Positions 14,998-24,231 of a DNA stretch of 44,043 bases are shown here, piece by piece. The DNA is taken from assembly GCA_031286205.1 (NCBI GenBank), contig JAITUR010000049.1:1-44043 (forward strand), read 5' to 3'. The position numbers and the translations under genes were made by a program. The DNA is from Treponema sp. GTDB lineage: Bacteria > Spirochaetota > Spirochaetia > Treponematales > Breznakiellaceae. Below the pieces are notes generated by a model. That model was not told the DNA's origin and did no database searches. It saw only the letters and a list, made by a program, of their open reading frames with translations. The stretch's first letter is position 1. The number at the start of each line of letters is the position of its first letter.

Positions 14998-17846
14998 GGA
15001 TACAAAACAACCCTTACAGGACCCGCAGAAAGCATTTGACGGCAAAGGTCTTGCACTTCTCTGGGAGTTACCAATCTAATAATATCCGGACGCTGATTAA
15101 GACGCGCAAGAGGAGTATTGTATAACACGGAAGAATTGGCGTAACTTTGAGCAATATGCAGATTTCTTTGCATCGATCTTTGGTGCTGCATTAGCAATGC
15201 TTCTTTTGCCTGATTATAAATATCATTAACAAGAGGTTTATTTATTAGATCGTTAAGACACGCAATTACCGCATTAACAAGCTCGTCTACCCTTTCCGGA
15301 TTACATACAAAATAAACATTTAAGCTATATTCTCCTTTTGGAATTACAGAAACACTGCAATTAGAAGAAATACCATAAACACCGCCAAGTTTTTCGCGGA
15401 TTTCATCTGTAAGAAGAATGCCAAGATATTCAAATAAAACACCGGAAGCCTGATTCCTTCTTTCGTTAAATTGATTCTCTCCCGGTACATACCATGCAAG
15501 ATATACCATGCTTCTTTCATCCTGCCCCTTATTAATGGTTCTGGATATATTCTGCGGGCGTGTTATACCGGGGTCTATTATCGAATTAAATCTATTGGAA
15601 ATAATATCGGGAATAGAACCTAAATATTTTTCTGCATATTCACGCATTGTATCTAAATTAATATTCCCGGTAAATACAAATGTATAATCTGCAGGATTTA
15701 AACAGGTTTGCAGGAAAGTTTCCGCTTCCGCAATATTAACCCTGTCTATGTCGGCAAGTTCCAAAGGCTTAAATTGCGGATGATTATTAGTTAATATTTT
15801 AGAAACTTCATTAAAAAATGCTCTTTCCGGATCTTCCATTTGATGTATTAATTGTGTTCTATACTGATCCAGCATGGATTGTATAGCTCTTTCTTCCAAT
15901 CTTGGCTGTGTAAAGAAAAGATGAAGCATTTCAAAAAGCGTCTGCAAATCCTGAGTCGTAGAAGAACCCTGAAAACCCCTGTAAAAATTAGATGTCCAGA
16001 ATGACATTGATACCTGTTTGCCTGCCAATTTATTAACAAGCTCTGTTCTGGAATATGGTCCAAGACCGGATACCTGTATCATTTCCGAAAGAAGATTTAT
16101 GGAAACAACCGCTTCTGCCGGTGCATTTACATTGCCGCCTTTTGCCATTGCGTATAATATTATTTCGTTATTTCTATTTGTTGTCTCTTTTAAAATTAAT
16201 TTGGCGCCATTTGATAAAACAATTGTAACAGCCTCTGTTTGCTCGTCTTTAATTTCATTTATTATTGGCCCCCTCTGCGGCAGAGTGTCCAATAGTTCGC
16301 CCGAAACGGATTCTTCCTGTCTTGGAGTTAACTGCGCTCTGGAGGTTTCGTTAAATATTTGCTTAATTTTTTCTTTAGAAGGCAGTTCTTGTTCTTCCGC
16401 CTGCGGAGCAATTAAAAAAACCATAGCATCATTAGCGGAAAAATAATTTCTTGCGGCTTGTTTAATTTCGTTTATACCTATTACCGGAAGCAGGGCATTT
16501 ACAGCTTCTACTTCCCATTCAATATCTGCAAAATCTTCTCCGTGTAAAAAGTGCGATGCAAAATGCCTTAAAAAAATACGGGATTCTCTTCTGTCTTTTT
16601 CCGACAACTGTCTTTGCATATACGAAACAAGATTAAGTTTAGCGCGCTCTAATTCGCTTTCTGTAAAACCAAAACGGCGCATGGATTCTTTTTCCAAAAG
16701 CAATTCTCTTAATGCTTCTTCCGCTTTTCCGGTTTTTGCAGATGTCCCCATTATGTAAAATTTGGAATTGCTTGCCCAATACCACGGTCCTCCCCAACTG
16801 CCTGCAGCAGAAGAATCCGGATCTACCTCGGCTTCGTTAAACCGCAGATTAAGCATGGCAGAAATTAAATAATCTATTATTGTTTCCCTGTAATAAGCCA
16901 AAGTTCCTTTTTTTGCGCTATATCTTTGTTTATAATAAATAGAATAACTTACAGAAGTAACTTCCGGGTCTGTAATTATTTCTGCATGAAAATTTCCGTT
17001 TTTTGGCGGAGGCAGGTTATAAACAGGGCGGTTAACAGGTTTTGCAGCAGCCGGCATATTAAAAATATTAATAAGTTCGGCTTCCAATGCTTTACCGTTA
17101 AAATCCCCAATAAAAACAATAGCCATGTTATCGCCGGTATACCAGCGGTCATAAAATTCTTTTAATTGATCCTGCGTGGCATTTTCTATTACATTCTCCA
17201 GTCCAATAACTTCCCTGTCTTCATAAGCCGAACCTGCAAATATTAACGGAAAAATAATTTTTCTTATTCTTTCCGACGAACCCGATCTTGCGCGCATTTC
17301 CTCCAGGACTACCCTTCCTTCGCTTTCTACAAAATCAGGCTTAAATGTAACATTGTGCGTCCAATCGTTAAGAATTGCCAATGCCCTGTCCGGTATTCGT
17401 TTAACACCATCCGTAACTTCCAGCGGAACATCAAAATGATACAAAGTTCTTTCGTAAGAAGTTGATGCATTAAAATCAGGACCAAAACGCATACCCAATG
17501 AACGCAGGTATTCCTGTATCTGGAGATCGGGAAAATTAATAGTATCGCTAAATGCAAGATGTTCTACAAAGTGCGCGAATCCGCGCTGATCATCCCTTTC
17601 CAGAACAGAGCCGGCATTTACAATAAGCCCAAGATGCGCGCGGTTTTCCGGCATTGAATTTTCTAATATATAATATTTAAGCCCATTGGACAGATTTCCC
17701 GTTATTACACTGCTGCTAAAAGGAACAATGTCTGCGGGCTTGCCCAACCCTGCATAATCTGCTCCGGGAATACTTATACAGGTTAAAACCAGTGTATTAA
17801 CAAAAACAAATAAAAATATCCGTGTTATTCGATTTACTTTCTTCAA
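14991..17846 (-). CDS. M16-family zinc metallopeptidase, predicted lipoprotein
   Basis: This 951-residue two-lobed insulinase-type peptidase has a signal segment ending LVLTC (Cys23), consistent with a relaxed spirochete lipobox. The zinc motif HFVEH at residues 92-96 is the inverted HxxEH. The third ligand Glu lies near 174-176 in FVESEGRVVLEEM. TGDNMAIVFIGDF marks the end of the first lobe. The second lobe has DYTFVFTGNINLDTM and LGGVYGISSNCSVS, the R/Y-type substrate site. The closest style is PqqL/YhjJ-like periplasmic proteases. The TTG start overlaps the fliJ stop as TTGA, making it the last member of the flagellar run. A role in trimming periplasmic flagellar or envelope proteins is speculative. 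Confidence 0.9.
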   Translation of the reverse strand: MKKVNRITRIFLFVFVNTLVLTCISIPGADYAGLGKPADIVPFSSSVITGNLSNGLKYYILENSMPENRAHLGLIVNAGSVLERDDQRGFAHFVEHLAFSDTINFPDLQIQEYLRSLGMRFGPDFNASTSYERTLYHFDVPLEVTDGVKRIPDRALAILNDWTHNVTFKPDFVESEGRVVLEEMRARSGSSERIRKIIFPLIFAGSAYEDREVIGLENVIENATQDQLKEFYDRWYTGDNMAIVFIGDFNGKALEAELINIFNMPAAAKPVNRPVYNLPPPKNGNFHAEIITDPEVTSVSYSIYYKQRYSAKKGTLAYYRETIIDYLISAMLNLRFNEAEVDPDSSAAGSWGGPWYWASNSKFYIMGTSAKTGKAEEALRELLLEKESMRRFGFTESELERAKLNLVSYMQRQLSEKDRRESRIFLRHFASHFLHGEDFADIEWEVEAVNALLPVIGINEIKQAARNYFSANDAMVFLIAPQAEEQELPSKEKIKQIFNETSRAQLTPRQEESVSGELLDTLPQRGPIINEIKDEQTEAVTIVLSNGAKLILKETTNRNNEIILYAMAKGGNVNAPAEAVVSINLLSEMIQVSGLGPYSRTELVNKLAGKQVSMSFWTSNFYRGFQGSSTTQDLQTLFEMLHLFFTQPRLEERAIQSMLDQYRTQLIHQMEDPERAFFNEVSKILTNNHPQFKPLELADIDRVNIAEAETFLQTCLNPADYTFVFTGNINLDTMREYAEKYLGSIPDIISNRFNSIIDPGITRPQNISRTINKGQDERSMVYLAWYVPGENQFNERRNQASGVLFEYLGILLTDEIREKLGGVYGISSNCSVSVIPKGEYSLNVYFVCNPERVDELVNAVIACLNDLINKPLVNDIYNQAKEALLMQHQRSMQRNLHIAQSYANSSVLYNTPLARLNQRPDIIRLVTPREVQDLCRQMLSAGPVRVVLYPE

Positions 17847-18277
17847 ATTAATTTCCCTGCCAAGTTAAATCTGGACGCATTTAGTTCGTCAACTTCGCTG
17901 AATTCTTTATTTTGCATATCTTTACGATATTCTTTTTTCTGTATATCTTTAAGTTCTTCCATTACTTTTACTTCTTTTTCTGCTTCCAGATATACAGTGC
18001 GTTTTTCTTCTACAACCATCTGCGCTTTTGCCGCTTTTTCCGTAAGCGTTTCCATCTCCTTATCCAGCCTGGCAATGTAATTTTCCCATGATATAATTTC
18101 TTCTACATTATTAAAACGCTGGGACGACGCATTATGTTTTTTAACCGCTGTTTGCAATATGTCATTTTCTATTTTATTTAAATAACTAATAGCCTGCCCC
18201 AGTGCCAGCATACACTCTTCTTCTCTAAACTTTCTTAACTCTAAAACATCTTCCAGATCAAATTTAAACTTTTTCAT
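17843..18277 (-). CDS. fliJ: Flagellar export chaperone FliJ
   Basis: This 144-residue, almost fully helical coiled-coil protein begins KFDLEDVLELRKFREEECML, the typical FliJ opening. Long heptads follow, including NYIARLDKEMETLTEKAAKAQ and VVEEKRTVYLEAEKEVKVME. FliJ is the stalk-like partner of the export ATPase FliI and links it to FlhA. The gene lies 4 bases after fliI and overlaps the M16 gene by 4 bases. FliJ is poorly conserved in sequence, so assignment rests on position after fliI, length and coiled coil. Confidence 0.87.
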   Translation of the reverse strand: MKKFKFDLEDVLELRKFREEECMLALGQAISYLNKIENDILQTAVKKHNASSQRFNNVEEIISWENYIARLDKEMETLTEKAAKAQMVVEEKRTVYLEAEKEVKVMEELKDIQKKEYRKDMQNKEFSEVDELNASRFNLAGKLI

Positions 18278-18281
18278 TTTT

Positions 18282-19769
18282 TTACCCTAAATTAGAAAAT
18301 AAAGACGCAACGCTGTTAAGCGCCATTGCAGAATTTTCTGCAAAGACCTCGCTTTCCTTTTCTTTGCTTTTAAATTTTATTTCTTTTTTACGAAACTGGC
18401 TTGCGGCAACGGCAAGTTTTTCGTTATTGTCAGTCATTTCTTCTTCCGGTATTTCTATACCGGTTATATCGGACATTATATTCAGTGTTTCTTCCAGTGT
18501 AGAAGGTTCATCGATATTCTGAATAAGAAATTGTTCTATCTCCTGGTGTTTTTCTATGGCTTTATCAATTTCTGCATTAGAACCATGATGATAAGCGCCG
18601 ACATTTATTAATTTTTCGTTTTTGGCATAAACAGCCATATTTCTTCTTATAATACCTGCCGCTTCTTTTGTTACATATCCCGAAACATCATTCGAAAGAC
18701 GGGAAATACTTTGCAATACATCAATTGCCGGATAATGATATTTTTCCGCAAGATCGCGGGATAAAATAATATGTCCATCCAATATACCCCGTACCGTATC
18801 TGCGACAGGTTCGTCCATATCATCGCCGTCTACAAGTATTGTATAAAAACCCGTAATACTTCCTTTATCCGATGTACCGGATCTTTCCAAAAGTTTTTGC
18901 ATGGAATCGAATGTTCTTGGCGGAAGCCCTCTTTTTGCAGGCGGTTCTCCTGCGGCAATGCCAATTTCTCCCATAGCCCGCGCAAATCTTGTTACAGAAT
19001 CGAAAAGCAGCATTACATCTTTTCCTTGATCCCTAAAATATTCCGCAATGGCAGTTGCTACATACGCACCCCTAAGACGGGAAAGAGGCGGAGCATTACC
19101 GGGTGTTACTACAATAACGCTGCGTGCCAGTCCTTCTTTGCCAAGGTCTTTTTCTATAAAATCGTTTACTTCTCTTCCGCGTTCTCCAATAAGAGCTACA
19201 ACATTTACATCGGCAGTTGTGTTTCGCGCAATCATTCCAAGAAGGGTGGATTTTCCAACGCCAGAGCCGGAAAAAATACCAAGTCTTTGTCCTTTTCCTG
19301 CCGCAAGAAGCCCGTCGATAGCGCGAACGCCTGTTGTTATCCGCTCTGTTATTCGCTTTCTCTTTAATGGATCCGGCGCATTTGCAAGAGCAGGATACAT
19401 ACAAGCAGAAGAAACATCTCCCTTTTCGTCAATTGGATTTCCAAAAGCATCAAGGACTCGTCCCAATAATTTATCTGATACAGCTACTTCAAGGCGGGAG
19501 CCAAGAGCAATTACCTTGTCTCCAATTTCGATTCCGTCAGTTTCATCGTATGCCATAAGCTGGACAGTTTCGTTTCTTAGCCCAACAACTTCTGCCCTTA
19601 TTATACCCGCGCCTTTAGGCGCAATAATTCTGCAAATTTCTCCAATTATAGCCTGAGGACCATGACTTTCTATCAGCAAACCCTGAACTTTTGTTATTTT
19701 GCCGACACATTTTATTGGATCTGTTCTTTCCGTGTTTTTAATATATTTTTCAAAAAGTGTAGTTTCCAT
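18282..19769 (-). CDS. fliI: Flagellar export ATPase FliI
   Basis: This 495-residue F1-beta-like ATPase energises flagellar protein export. An N-terminal barrel (VGKITKVQGLLIESHGP) precedes TTGVRAIDGLLAAGKGQRLG and the Walker A GSGVGKSTL. VVALIGERGREVNDFIE holds the catalytic Glu, LLFDSVTRFARAMGEI is Walker B and GSITGFYTILVDGDDMDEP follows. It is some 40-50 residues longer than many FliI proteins because of a C-terminal tail (KEKESEVFAENSAMAL) that looks flexible. A 38-base gap to fliH holds a hairpin whose loop contains the ribosome site. Confidence 0.96.
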   Translation of the reverse strand: METTLFEKYIKNTERTDPIKCVGKITKVQGLLIESHGPQAIIGEICRIIAPKGAGIIRAEVVGLRNETVQLMAYDETDGIEIGDKVIALGSRLEVAVSDKLLGRVLDAFGNPIDEKGDVSSACMYPALANAPDPLKRKRITERITTGVRAIDGLLAAGKGQRLGIFSGSGVGKSTLLGMIARNTTADVNVVALIGERGREVNDFIEKDLGKEGLARSVIVVTPGNAPPLSRLRGAYVATAIAEYFRDQGKDVMLLFDSVTRFARAMGEIGIAAGEPPAKRGLPPRTFDSMQKLLERSGTSDKGSITGFYTILVDGDDMDEPVADTVRGILDGHIILSRDLAEKYHYPAIDVLQSISRLSNDVSGYVTKEAAGIIRRNMAVYAKNEKLINVGAYHHGSNAEIDKAIEKHQEIEQFLIQNIDEPSTLEETLNIMSDITGIEIPEEEMTDNNEKLAVAASQFRKKEIKFKSKEKESEVFAENSAMALNSVASLFSNLG

Positions 19770-19773
19770 ATCA

Positions 19774-19792
19774 AGAAGCCCTCCCCGCTTCT
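19774..19792 (-). promoter_or_regulatory. Hairpin presenting the fliI ribosome binding site in its loop
   Basis: Minus-strand AGAAGC (19792-19787) and GCTTCT (19779-19774) form a perfect 6-bp stem. The 7-base loop GGGGAGG is the SD of fliI, whose ATG at 19769 follows after 10 bases. It could tune fliI translation relative to fliH. Confidence 0.45.
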
Positions 19793-19807
19793 GTTTATCT
19801 TAACTTA

Positions 19808-21013
19808 TTATAATCCATGTCTGCGATCTAAGTTTCCCACTGCTTTTTCGGCTCCCTTTGCTATTATTTGATCCGATTTTCTTTTACCTTTAACAGCCAT
19901 TGTGGTAAGCGCCGCCAAAGCTGCGGAAGCTGTAAGAGCGGCATTTGCTGCAGGTGTCATTTCATGATCTTCTTCGTCTGCTTCTTCTTCCTGCTCCATT
20001 TCCTCCTGCGATTTTAACATAGAAGACGCAGCATGTAAATCTGCCGCTAAATTTGCGGTACGAACTACAGGTTTTGGAACATTATCTTTTACAGAGCTTA
20101 TGGGTGATATTTCCAGTATTTTACTTTCCAACTCCGCAAGCTGACTTGCGATTCGCGCATCAATTTCGCCAAAGTCGGTTTCTATAATACAGCCGCCGGG
20201 GTCCACAGTACTGTCTTCTGCAATCTGAACAGAACTTGCGCCTTCCATAACTTTTATAAATTCCTGTTTATGTTCGGTTGCAAGTTTAAGATCCGCCAAA
20301 TTAACCCTGATTATAATATTGCCTTTTGCCCTGACTTTACGCAAAGCCTCTATAACATTAGAAACAATAATATCCCGCTGGTTTTCCGAAATAACCTTTA
20401 CTACTTTTCGTGTAATTAAAAGTACAAGATCGACTATTTCTTTTTCTGATTCATTTAGAATATCTTTTCGTTTATCCTGAGCTCTTTCTAAAACAATCTG
20501 GGTTCTTTCTATAAGCCTGTCAACTTCCGCCTTACCGTCCTTAAAACCTTCGCTTCGCCCTTCTTCCCTTCCTTGATCCCTGGCTCCTTTTCGTTCGGCT
20601 TCCAGATTTTGTCTAATCTCATGCTCAAGTTCGGCGCCTTTGTTTCTTGCTTCCATAACAATTCTTTCCGCATCTTCTTCCGCCTGCTGTCTTATAACCT
20701 GAGCCTCATCTGTCTGCCGTTTTACTTCCGCAAAAGCTGCTTTCTGCGCTTCCTGAATAATCATATCTGCTTCCTCTCTGGAATTAGAGATCATTCTTTC
20801 TTTTTCTTCTTCCCATTGTAGTTTAAACATTTCGGCTTCCCTGCGAAGATCATCCGCAGTTGGACCTGTATATTCATCTTCTATTTCTTCTACTTCTTCC
20901 ACCTCTTCTACCGCCCTAAAATGCGATAGTTCGGGATAATTAGTAGGAGAGTCTATAATTATCTTGTCAGGAAGCGCAACCAATTCATTTGGTCTGAAAA
21001 CAGCTTTCAACAT
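19808..21013 (-). CDS. fliH: Flagellar export apparatus protein FliH
   Basis: This 401-residue regulator of FliI opens KAVFRPNELVALPDKIIID. It then has an acidic stretch (VEEVEEIEDEYTG, residues 37-49), a long coiled coil rich in Glu, Arg and Gln through residue 190, and a GREEGRSEGFKDGKAEVDRL segment of the GxxxG type known in FliH. The V-ATPase-E-like domain follows (VDLVLLITRKVVKVISENQRD, VDPGGCIIETDFGEIDARI). A C-terminal extension of about 90 residues is acidic, then Ala-rich, then basic (KGKRKSDQII), and is longer than in most FliH proteins. It lies between fliG (10 bases) and fliI (38 bases). Confidence 0.9.
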   Translation of the reverse strand: MLKAVFRPNELVALPDKIIIDSPTNYPELSHFRAVEEVEEVEEIEDEYTGPTADDLRREAEMFKLQWEEEKERMISNSREEADMIIQEAQKAAFAEVKRQTDEAQVIRQQAEEDAERIVMEARNKGAELEHEIRQNLEAERKGARDQGREEGRSEGFKDGKAEVDRLIERTQIVLERAQDKRKDILNESEKEIVDLVLLITRKVVKVISENQRDIIVSNVIEALRKVRAKGNIIIRVNLADLKLATEHKQEFIKVMEGASSVQIAEDSTVDPGGCIIETDFGEIDARIASQLAELESKILEISPISSVKDNVPKPVVRTANLAADLHAASSMLKSQEEMEQEEEADEEDHEMTPAANAALTASAALAALTTMAVKGKRKSDQIIAKGAEKAVGNLDRRHGL

Positions 21014-21023
21014 ACTAACCTCT

Positions 21024-22082
21024 TTATACGACTAATTCATCTTCGCCGGCACGAGCGACAACTATTTCGCCGGTATCTTCCAGATGTCTAATAATGGAAA
21101 CAATCTTCTGCTGCGATTCTTCGACATCTTTTAAGCGTACAGGACCCATGTATTCCATATCTTCTTTAAGCATACTTGCCGCGCGTTTGGACATATTCTT
21201 AAATATCTTGTCCTGAACTTCCGAGTCAACAGATTTAAGCGCTTTTGCAAGTTCCTGTGAATCAACTTCGCGCATAACTTTCTGAATGGCACGGTCATCG
21301 AGCATAACAATATCTTCGAATACGAACATTCTTTTCTTGATTTCTTCCGCAAGTTCCGGATCTTCGTCTTCCAAAGCTTCGATAATTTGTTTTTCAGAAG
21401 CACGGTCTACAAGGTTAAGAATTTCTACAATGCTTTCTACGCCGCCCGCTGCAGTATAATCTTCGCTCGAAAGCGACGACAATTTCTTTTCCAGAACGCG
21501 TTCTACTTCGCGCAATACTTCAGGAGATGTCCTGTCCATTGTTGCAATACGGCGCGCTACATCGCTCTGTACTTCATGAGGCAGATTTTGCAGAATAACA
21601 GAAGCCTTGTTGGGCTCCAGGTATGCCAGAATAAGCGCAATTGTCTGCGGATGTTCCTGCTGGATAAAGTTAAGAAGATGCGCCGGGTCTGTACGGCGGA
21701 TAAAGTCAAAGGGACGAACCTGAAGGCTGGAAGTAAGTCTGTTAATAATGTCGATAGCCTTTTGGCTTCCCAATGATTTTTCCAGAAGCTCCCTTGCGTA
21801 GTCGATACCGCCTGTAGAGATAAACTGGTTTGCCATCATCAGTTCCTGGAATTCCTGCAAGATGGCATCCTTTTGCTCGGCGTCTATTGTTTCCAGACGC
21901 GCAATTTCAAAGGTTAAGGTTTCAATTTCATCTTCGCGCAGGAATTTAAAAATTTCTGCGGAAATTTCCGAGCCTATTGTTACCAGAAAGATAGCCGCTT
22001 TTTGCCGGCCTGTATATTCTTTTACCCCTTTCTTCTTGGAACCGCCTACGACGGCTCCGGGTGTTAATGATGTTTTTGCCAT
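21024..22082 (-). CDS. fliG: Flagellar motor switch protein FliG
   Basis: This 352-residue C-ring protein couples stator force to rotation and contacts FliF and FliM. The N-terminal domain has TGRQKAAIFLVTIGSEISAEIFK. The middle domain contains FIQQEHPQTIALILAYLEPNKA, the EHPQ FliM-binding motif. The C-terminal torque domain contains FVFEDIVMLDDRAIQKVMREVDSQELAKALK with the charged helix residues and ends LEDTGEIVVARAGED. Length and order are normal. It starts 3 bases after fliF. Some spirochetes have a second FliG elsewhere; this is the canonical motor copy by context. Confidence 0.97.
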   Translation of the reverse strand: MAKTSLTPGAVVGGSKKKGVKEYTGRQKAAIFLVTIGSEISAEIFKFLREDEIETLTFEIARLETIDAEQKDAILQEFQELMMANQFISTGGIDYARELLEKSLGSQKAIDIINRLTSSLQVRPFDFIRRTDPAHLLNFIQQEHPQTIALILAYLEPNKASVILQNLPHEVQSDVARRIATMDRTSPEVLREVERVLEKKLSSLSSEDYTAAGGVESIVEILNLVDRASEKQIIEALEDEDPELAEEIKKRMFVFEDIVMLDDRAIQKVMREVDSQELAKALKSVDSEVQDKIFKNMSKRAASMLKEDMEYMGPVRLKDVEESQQKIVSIIRHLEDTGEIVVARAGEDELVV

Positions 22083-22085
22083 ATA

Positions 22086-23792
22086 CTATTCCTCCAAAAG
22101 CCAGGTTCTTATAAGCTGGGCTGCATCTTCGGGATGTTCTTTTGCCATATTGATAGCTGCTTCCATAAGCTCCATCCTTGTGCGTTCTTCCAGCGAAATG
22201 GATACATCCATTCCATCCTGTTCCGCTTCCGCCATCGCGCTTTCTCTAAGCATCTGCTCTCTGCGCGCCCTTTCTTCTTCCGCAAGCCTTCTTCTGCGTT
22301 CAAGCTCTCGCTGAACCATCCTGAATAATATAAATCCAAACAGAAGTAAAATCAAGCCGGAAATAAAAATAATTATAGTTGTTTGTATCTGTTTTTTCCT
22401 AAAATATTCGGCATCTTGCAGCCTAAACTCTTCTGTACGGTCAAACGGGATATTTGTCGCAATTACAGTGTCGCCTCTTGCGGCATTAAAGCCTATTGCT
22501 CCGCGAATAAGGCTTTCTACATACCTTAGGTTCTCATCAGGTATAGGTGTATACTCTCGTTCTATTCTGCCGTCCGGAGTAACAACCGGGTTGCCCTTCG
22601 CGTCATATTTCATACTCCATACACCGTCAATATTGACAGAAACAGTAACACGATCTATAGAAGGGCTTCTTTCTTCCTGAATTAACTTTTGGTTAATTTC
22701 GCGATTAACCACTTCTGTTTCTGATGTCATTCTGCCGTAAAGATTGCTCATATCCCTGAATGCGGGAGGCATTTGACCTTCCGCACCGGAAGGACCTTCC
22801 GGATTATATCCTGTTCCTTCCCATGTTGTCGAAGATGTAGATGAAGAAAGCACAAGAGATTCAACAATGACTGAATCGTCATACGCAAGATCCGGGGTTC
22901 TTTCTTTAATTGTTACAGGAAAACTTTCTTTTGTATCTATTGTTTTCTTGGACATATCCAGATCAAATTTAATATTAAGATCTCTTACACGATTAGGGGT
23001 GTAAATACTTTGTATAGCTCCCAATATCTTGGCGCTGTATATTGTCTCCTGCTGAAGAATAAATTTATTTTCCCGCTCAATACGCGTTAATCTGTCAAAT
23101 TCCGCCATACCTTCAAAATCGTTAAGCTGAATACCTTTATGATCCGTTATTACGATATTGTCCGGCTGAAGTCCTTCTACAGCTGTCCGCATAAGTTTTT
23201 GTATACCTTCCACTATTTTGCGGTTGTCATAGATCTGACTGCCGGGTTTTGGAGTAAGAATAACGCTTGCGGTAACAGGATTTTGCATAGAGCTAAACAG
23301 TTGTCGTTCCGGCCAAACAATTGTTACATTGGCATTATCAACTTCATCAATTGCCCTGATATGCTCTGTAATCATTCTTGTTAATGAACGCTGTAAGTTT
23401 ACATTGCGTTCTATATCGGTAAGACTCCAGCGTTCTCTGTCAAACACTTCCCAGGGATTAATTCCCGAAGGAACAAGATCTTCTCTTATTAATAAAGCCC
23501 TCATTCTTCGTGCGGTTGATTCATCAGATACCTGCACTATACCGTTAGGACTAACAGAGGACTTTACATTTTCTTGATCCAGCCTGTGAATAATCCTGTC
23601 CAGAGCAGCTTCGTCCCTGACAGGCGCATTAAATACAGGAACCATTACAGGCGTTGCAGAAACTCTAAAGAGTGCAATTACTCCTACAATAACCGCAAGG
23701 ACAACAATGGAAAATATTACCCTTTGCTGCGAAGACCACCCTGCCCACAAAGCAGTAGCCTTGGTGGCTAACTTTTTAAAAAACTCATTCAT
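22086..23792 (-). CDS. fliF: Flagellar MS-ring protein FliF
   Basis: This 568-residue inner-membrane ring protein is the base of flagellar assembly. Transmembrane segments lie near residues 26-45 (VIFSIVVLAVIVGVIALF) and 455-475 (TIIIFISGLILLLFGFILF). Between them, the ring-building motifs appear (LVPSGINPWEVFDRERWSLTD, then RSLTRMITEHIRAIDEVDNA, then VTASVILTPKPGSQI). The cytoplasmic tail (MELMEAAINMAKEHPEDAAQLIRTWL) is the FliG-binding helix. Length is normal. It begins 20 bases after fliE and is followed by fliG after 3 bases. Confidence 0.97.
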   Translation of the reverse strand: MNEFFKKLATKATALWAGWSSQQRVIFSIVVLAVIVGVIALFRVSATPVMVPVFNAPVRDEAALDRIIHRLDQENVKSSVSPNGIVQVSDESTARRMRALLIREDLVPSGINPWEVFDRERWSLTDIERNVNLQRSLTRMITEHIRAIDEVDNANVTIVWPERQLFSSMQNPVTASVILTPKPGSQIYDNRKIVEGIQKLMRTAVEGLQPDNIVITDHKGIQLNDFEGMAEFDRLTRIERENKFILQQETIYSAKILGAIQSIYTPNRVRDLNIKFDLDMSKKTIDTKESFPVTIKERTPDLAYDDSVIVESLVLSSSTSSTTWEGTGYNPEGPSGAEGQMPPAFRDMSNLYGRMTSETEVVNREINQKLIQEERSPSIDRVTVSVNIDGVWSMKYDAKGNPVVTPDGRIEREYTPIPDENLRYVESLIRGAIGFNAARGDTVIATNIPFDRTEEFRLQDAEYFRKKQIQTTIIIFISGLILLLFGFILFRMVQRELERRRRLAEEERARREQMLRESAMAEAEQDGMDVSISLEERTRMELMEAAINMAKEHPEDAAQLIRTWLLEE

Positions 23793-23812
23793 ATTCCCTC
23801 CCGAAATATATA

Positions 23813-24208
23813 TTATCTTGTATTAATTAAATCTCTCCAACTCTGAACCAATCTGGATAAAATGTTTCGTGTAATTCCCAGCGCCATATCAGCCTGAGCC
23901 TGAGCCATTGACACATCATGCGGATCAATAGAATCCGGATTAATAATTGCCTGCTGTTCTTTTTCGCTTGCATTTTTATGCGCGCCGGAAACCTTATCCA
24001 GTGCCTGCAGCATAGATTGTTCGAATGTTCCCGCCCCTGTAATGCCTTCGGCTCCTACTGTTTTTTGCAGATGAAGCGCCTTGGCTCCGCTGCCAAAATA
24101 CGGACTATCCGGCATTGTCATATGCTTTGGATTAGTAAGCTTCATCTGTGTAGAATAATTTTTTGCTGCAGATGCATGTATATACGCATCATTATTAAAA
24201 ATTTTCAT
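23813..24208 (-). CDS. fliE: Flagellar hook-basal body complex protein FliE
   Basis: This 131-residue junction protein lies between the MS ring and the rod. The N-terminal half is variable. The C-terminal half has the family core: GTFEQSMLQALDKVSGAHKNASEKEQ, DPHDVSMAQAQADMALGI and TRNILSRLVQSWRDLINTR. The DPHDV stretch is a hallmark. It sits in the usual place between flgC (23 bases upstream) and fliF (20 bases downstream). Confidence 0.94.
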   Translation of the reverse strand: MKIFNNDAYIHASAAKNYSTQMKLTNPKHMTMPDSPYFGSGAKALHLQKTVGAEGITGAGTFEQSMLQALDKVSGAHKNASEKEQQAIINPDSIDPHDVSMAQAQADMALGITRNILSRLVQSWRDLINTR

Positions 24209-24231
24209 AATTCCCTCCCCTTAATATTTCT

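Noticed and set aside
19048-19656. Plus-strand ORF of about 200 codons
   Set aside because: It lies fully antisense to fliI, which has all its catalytic motifs; the antisense reading has no known domain.
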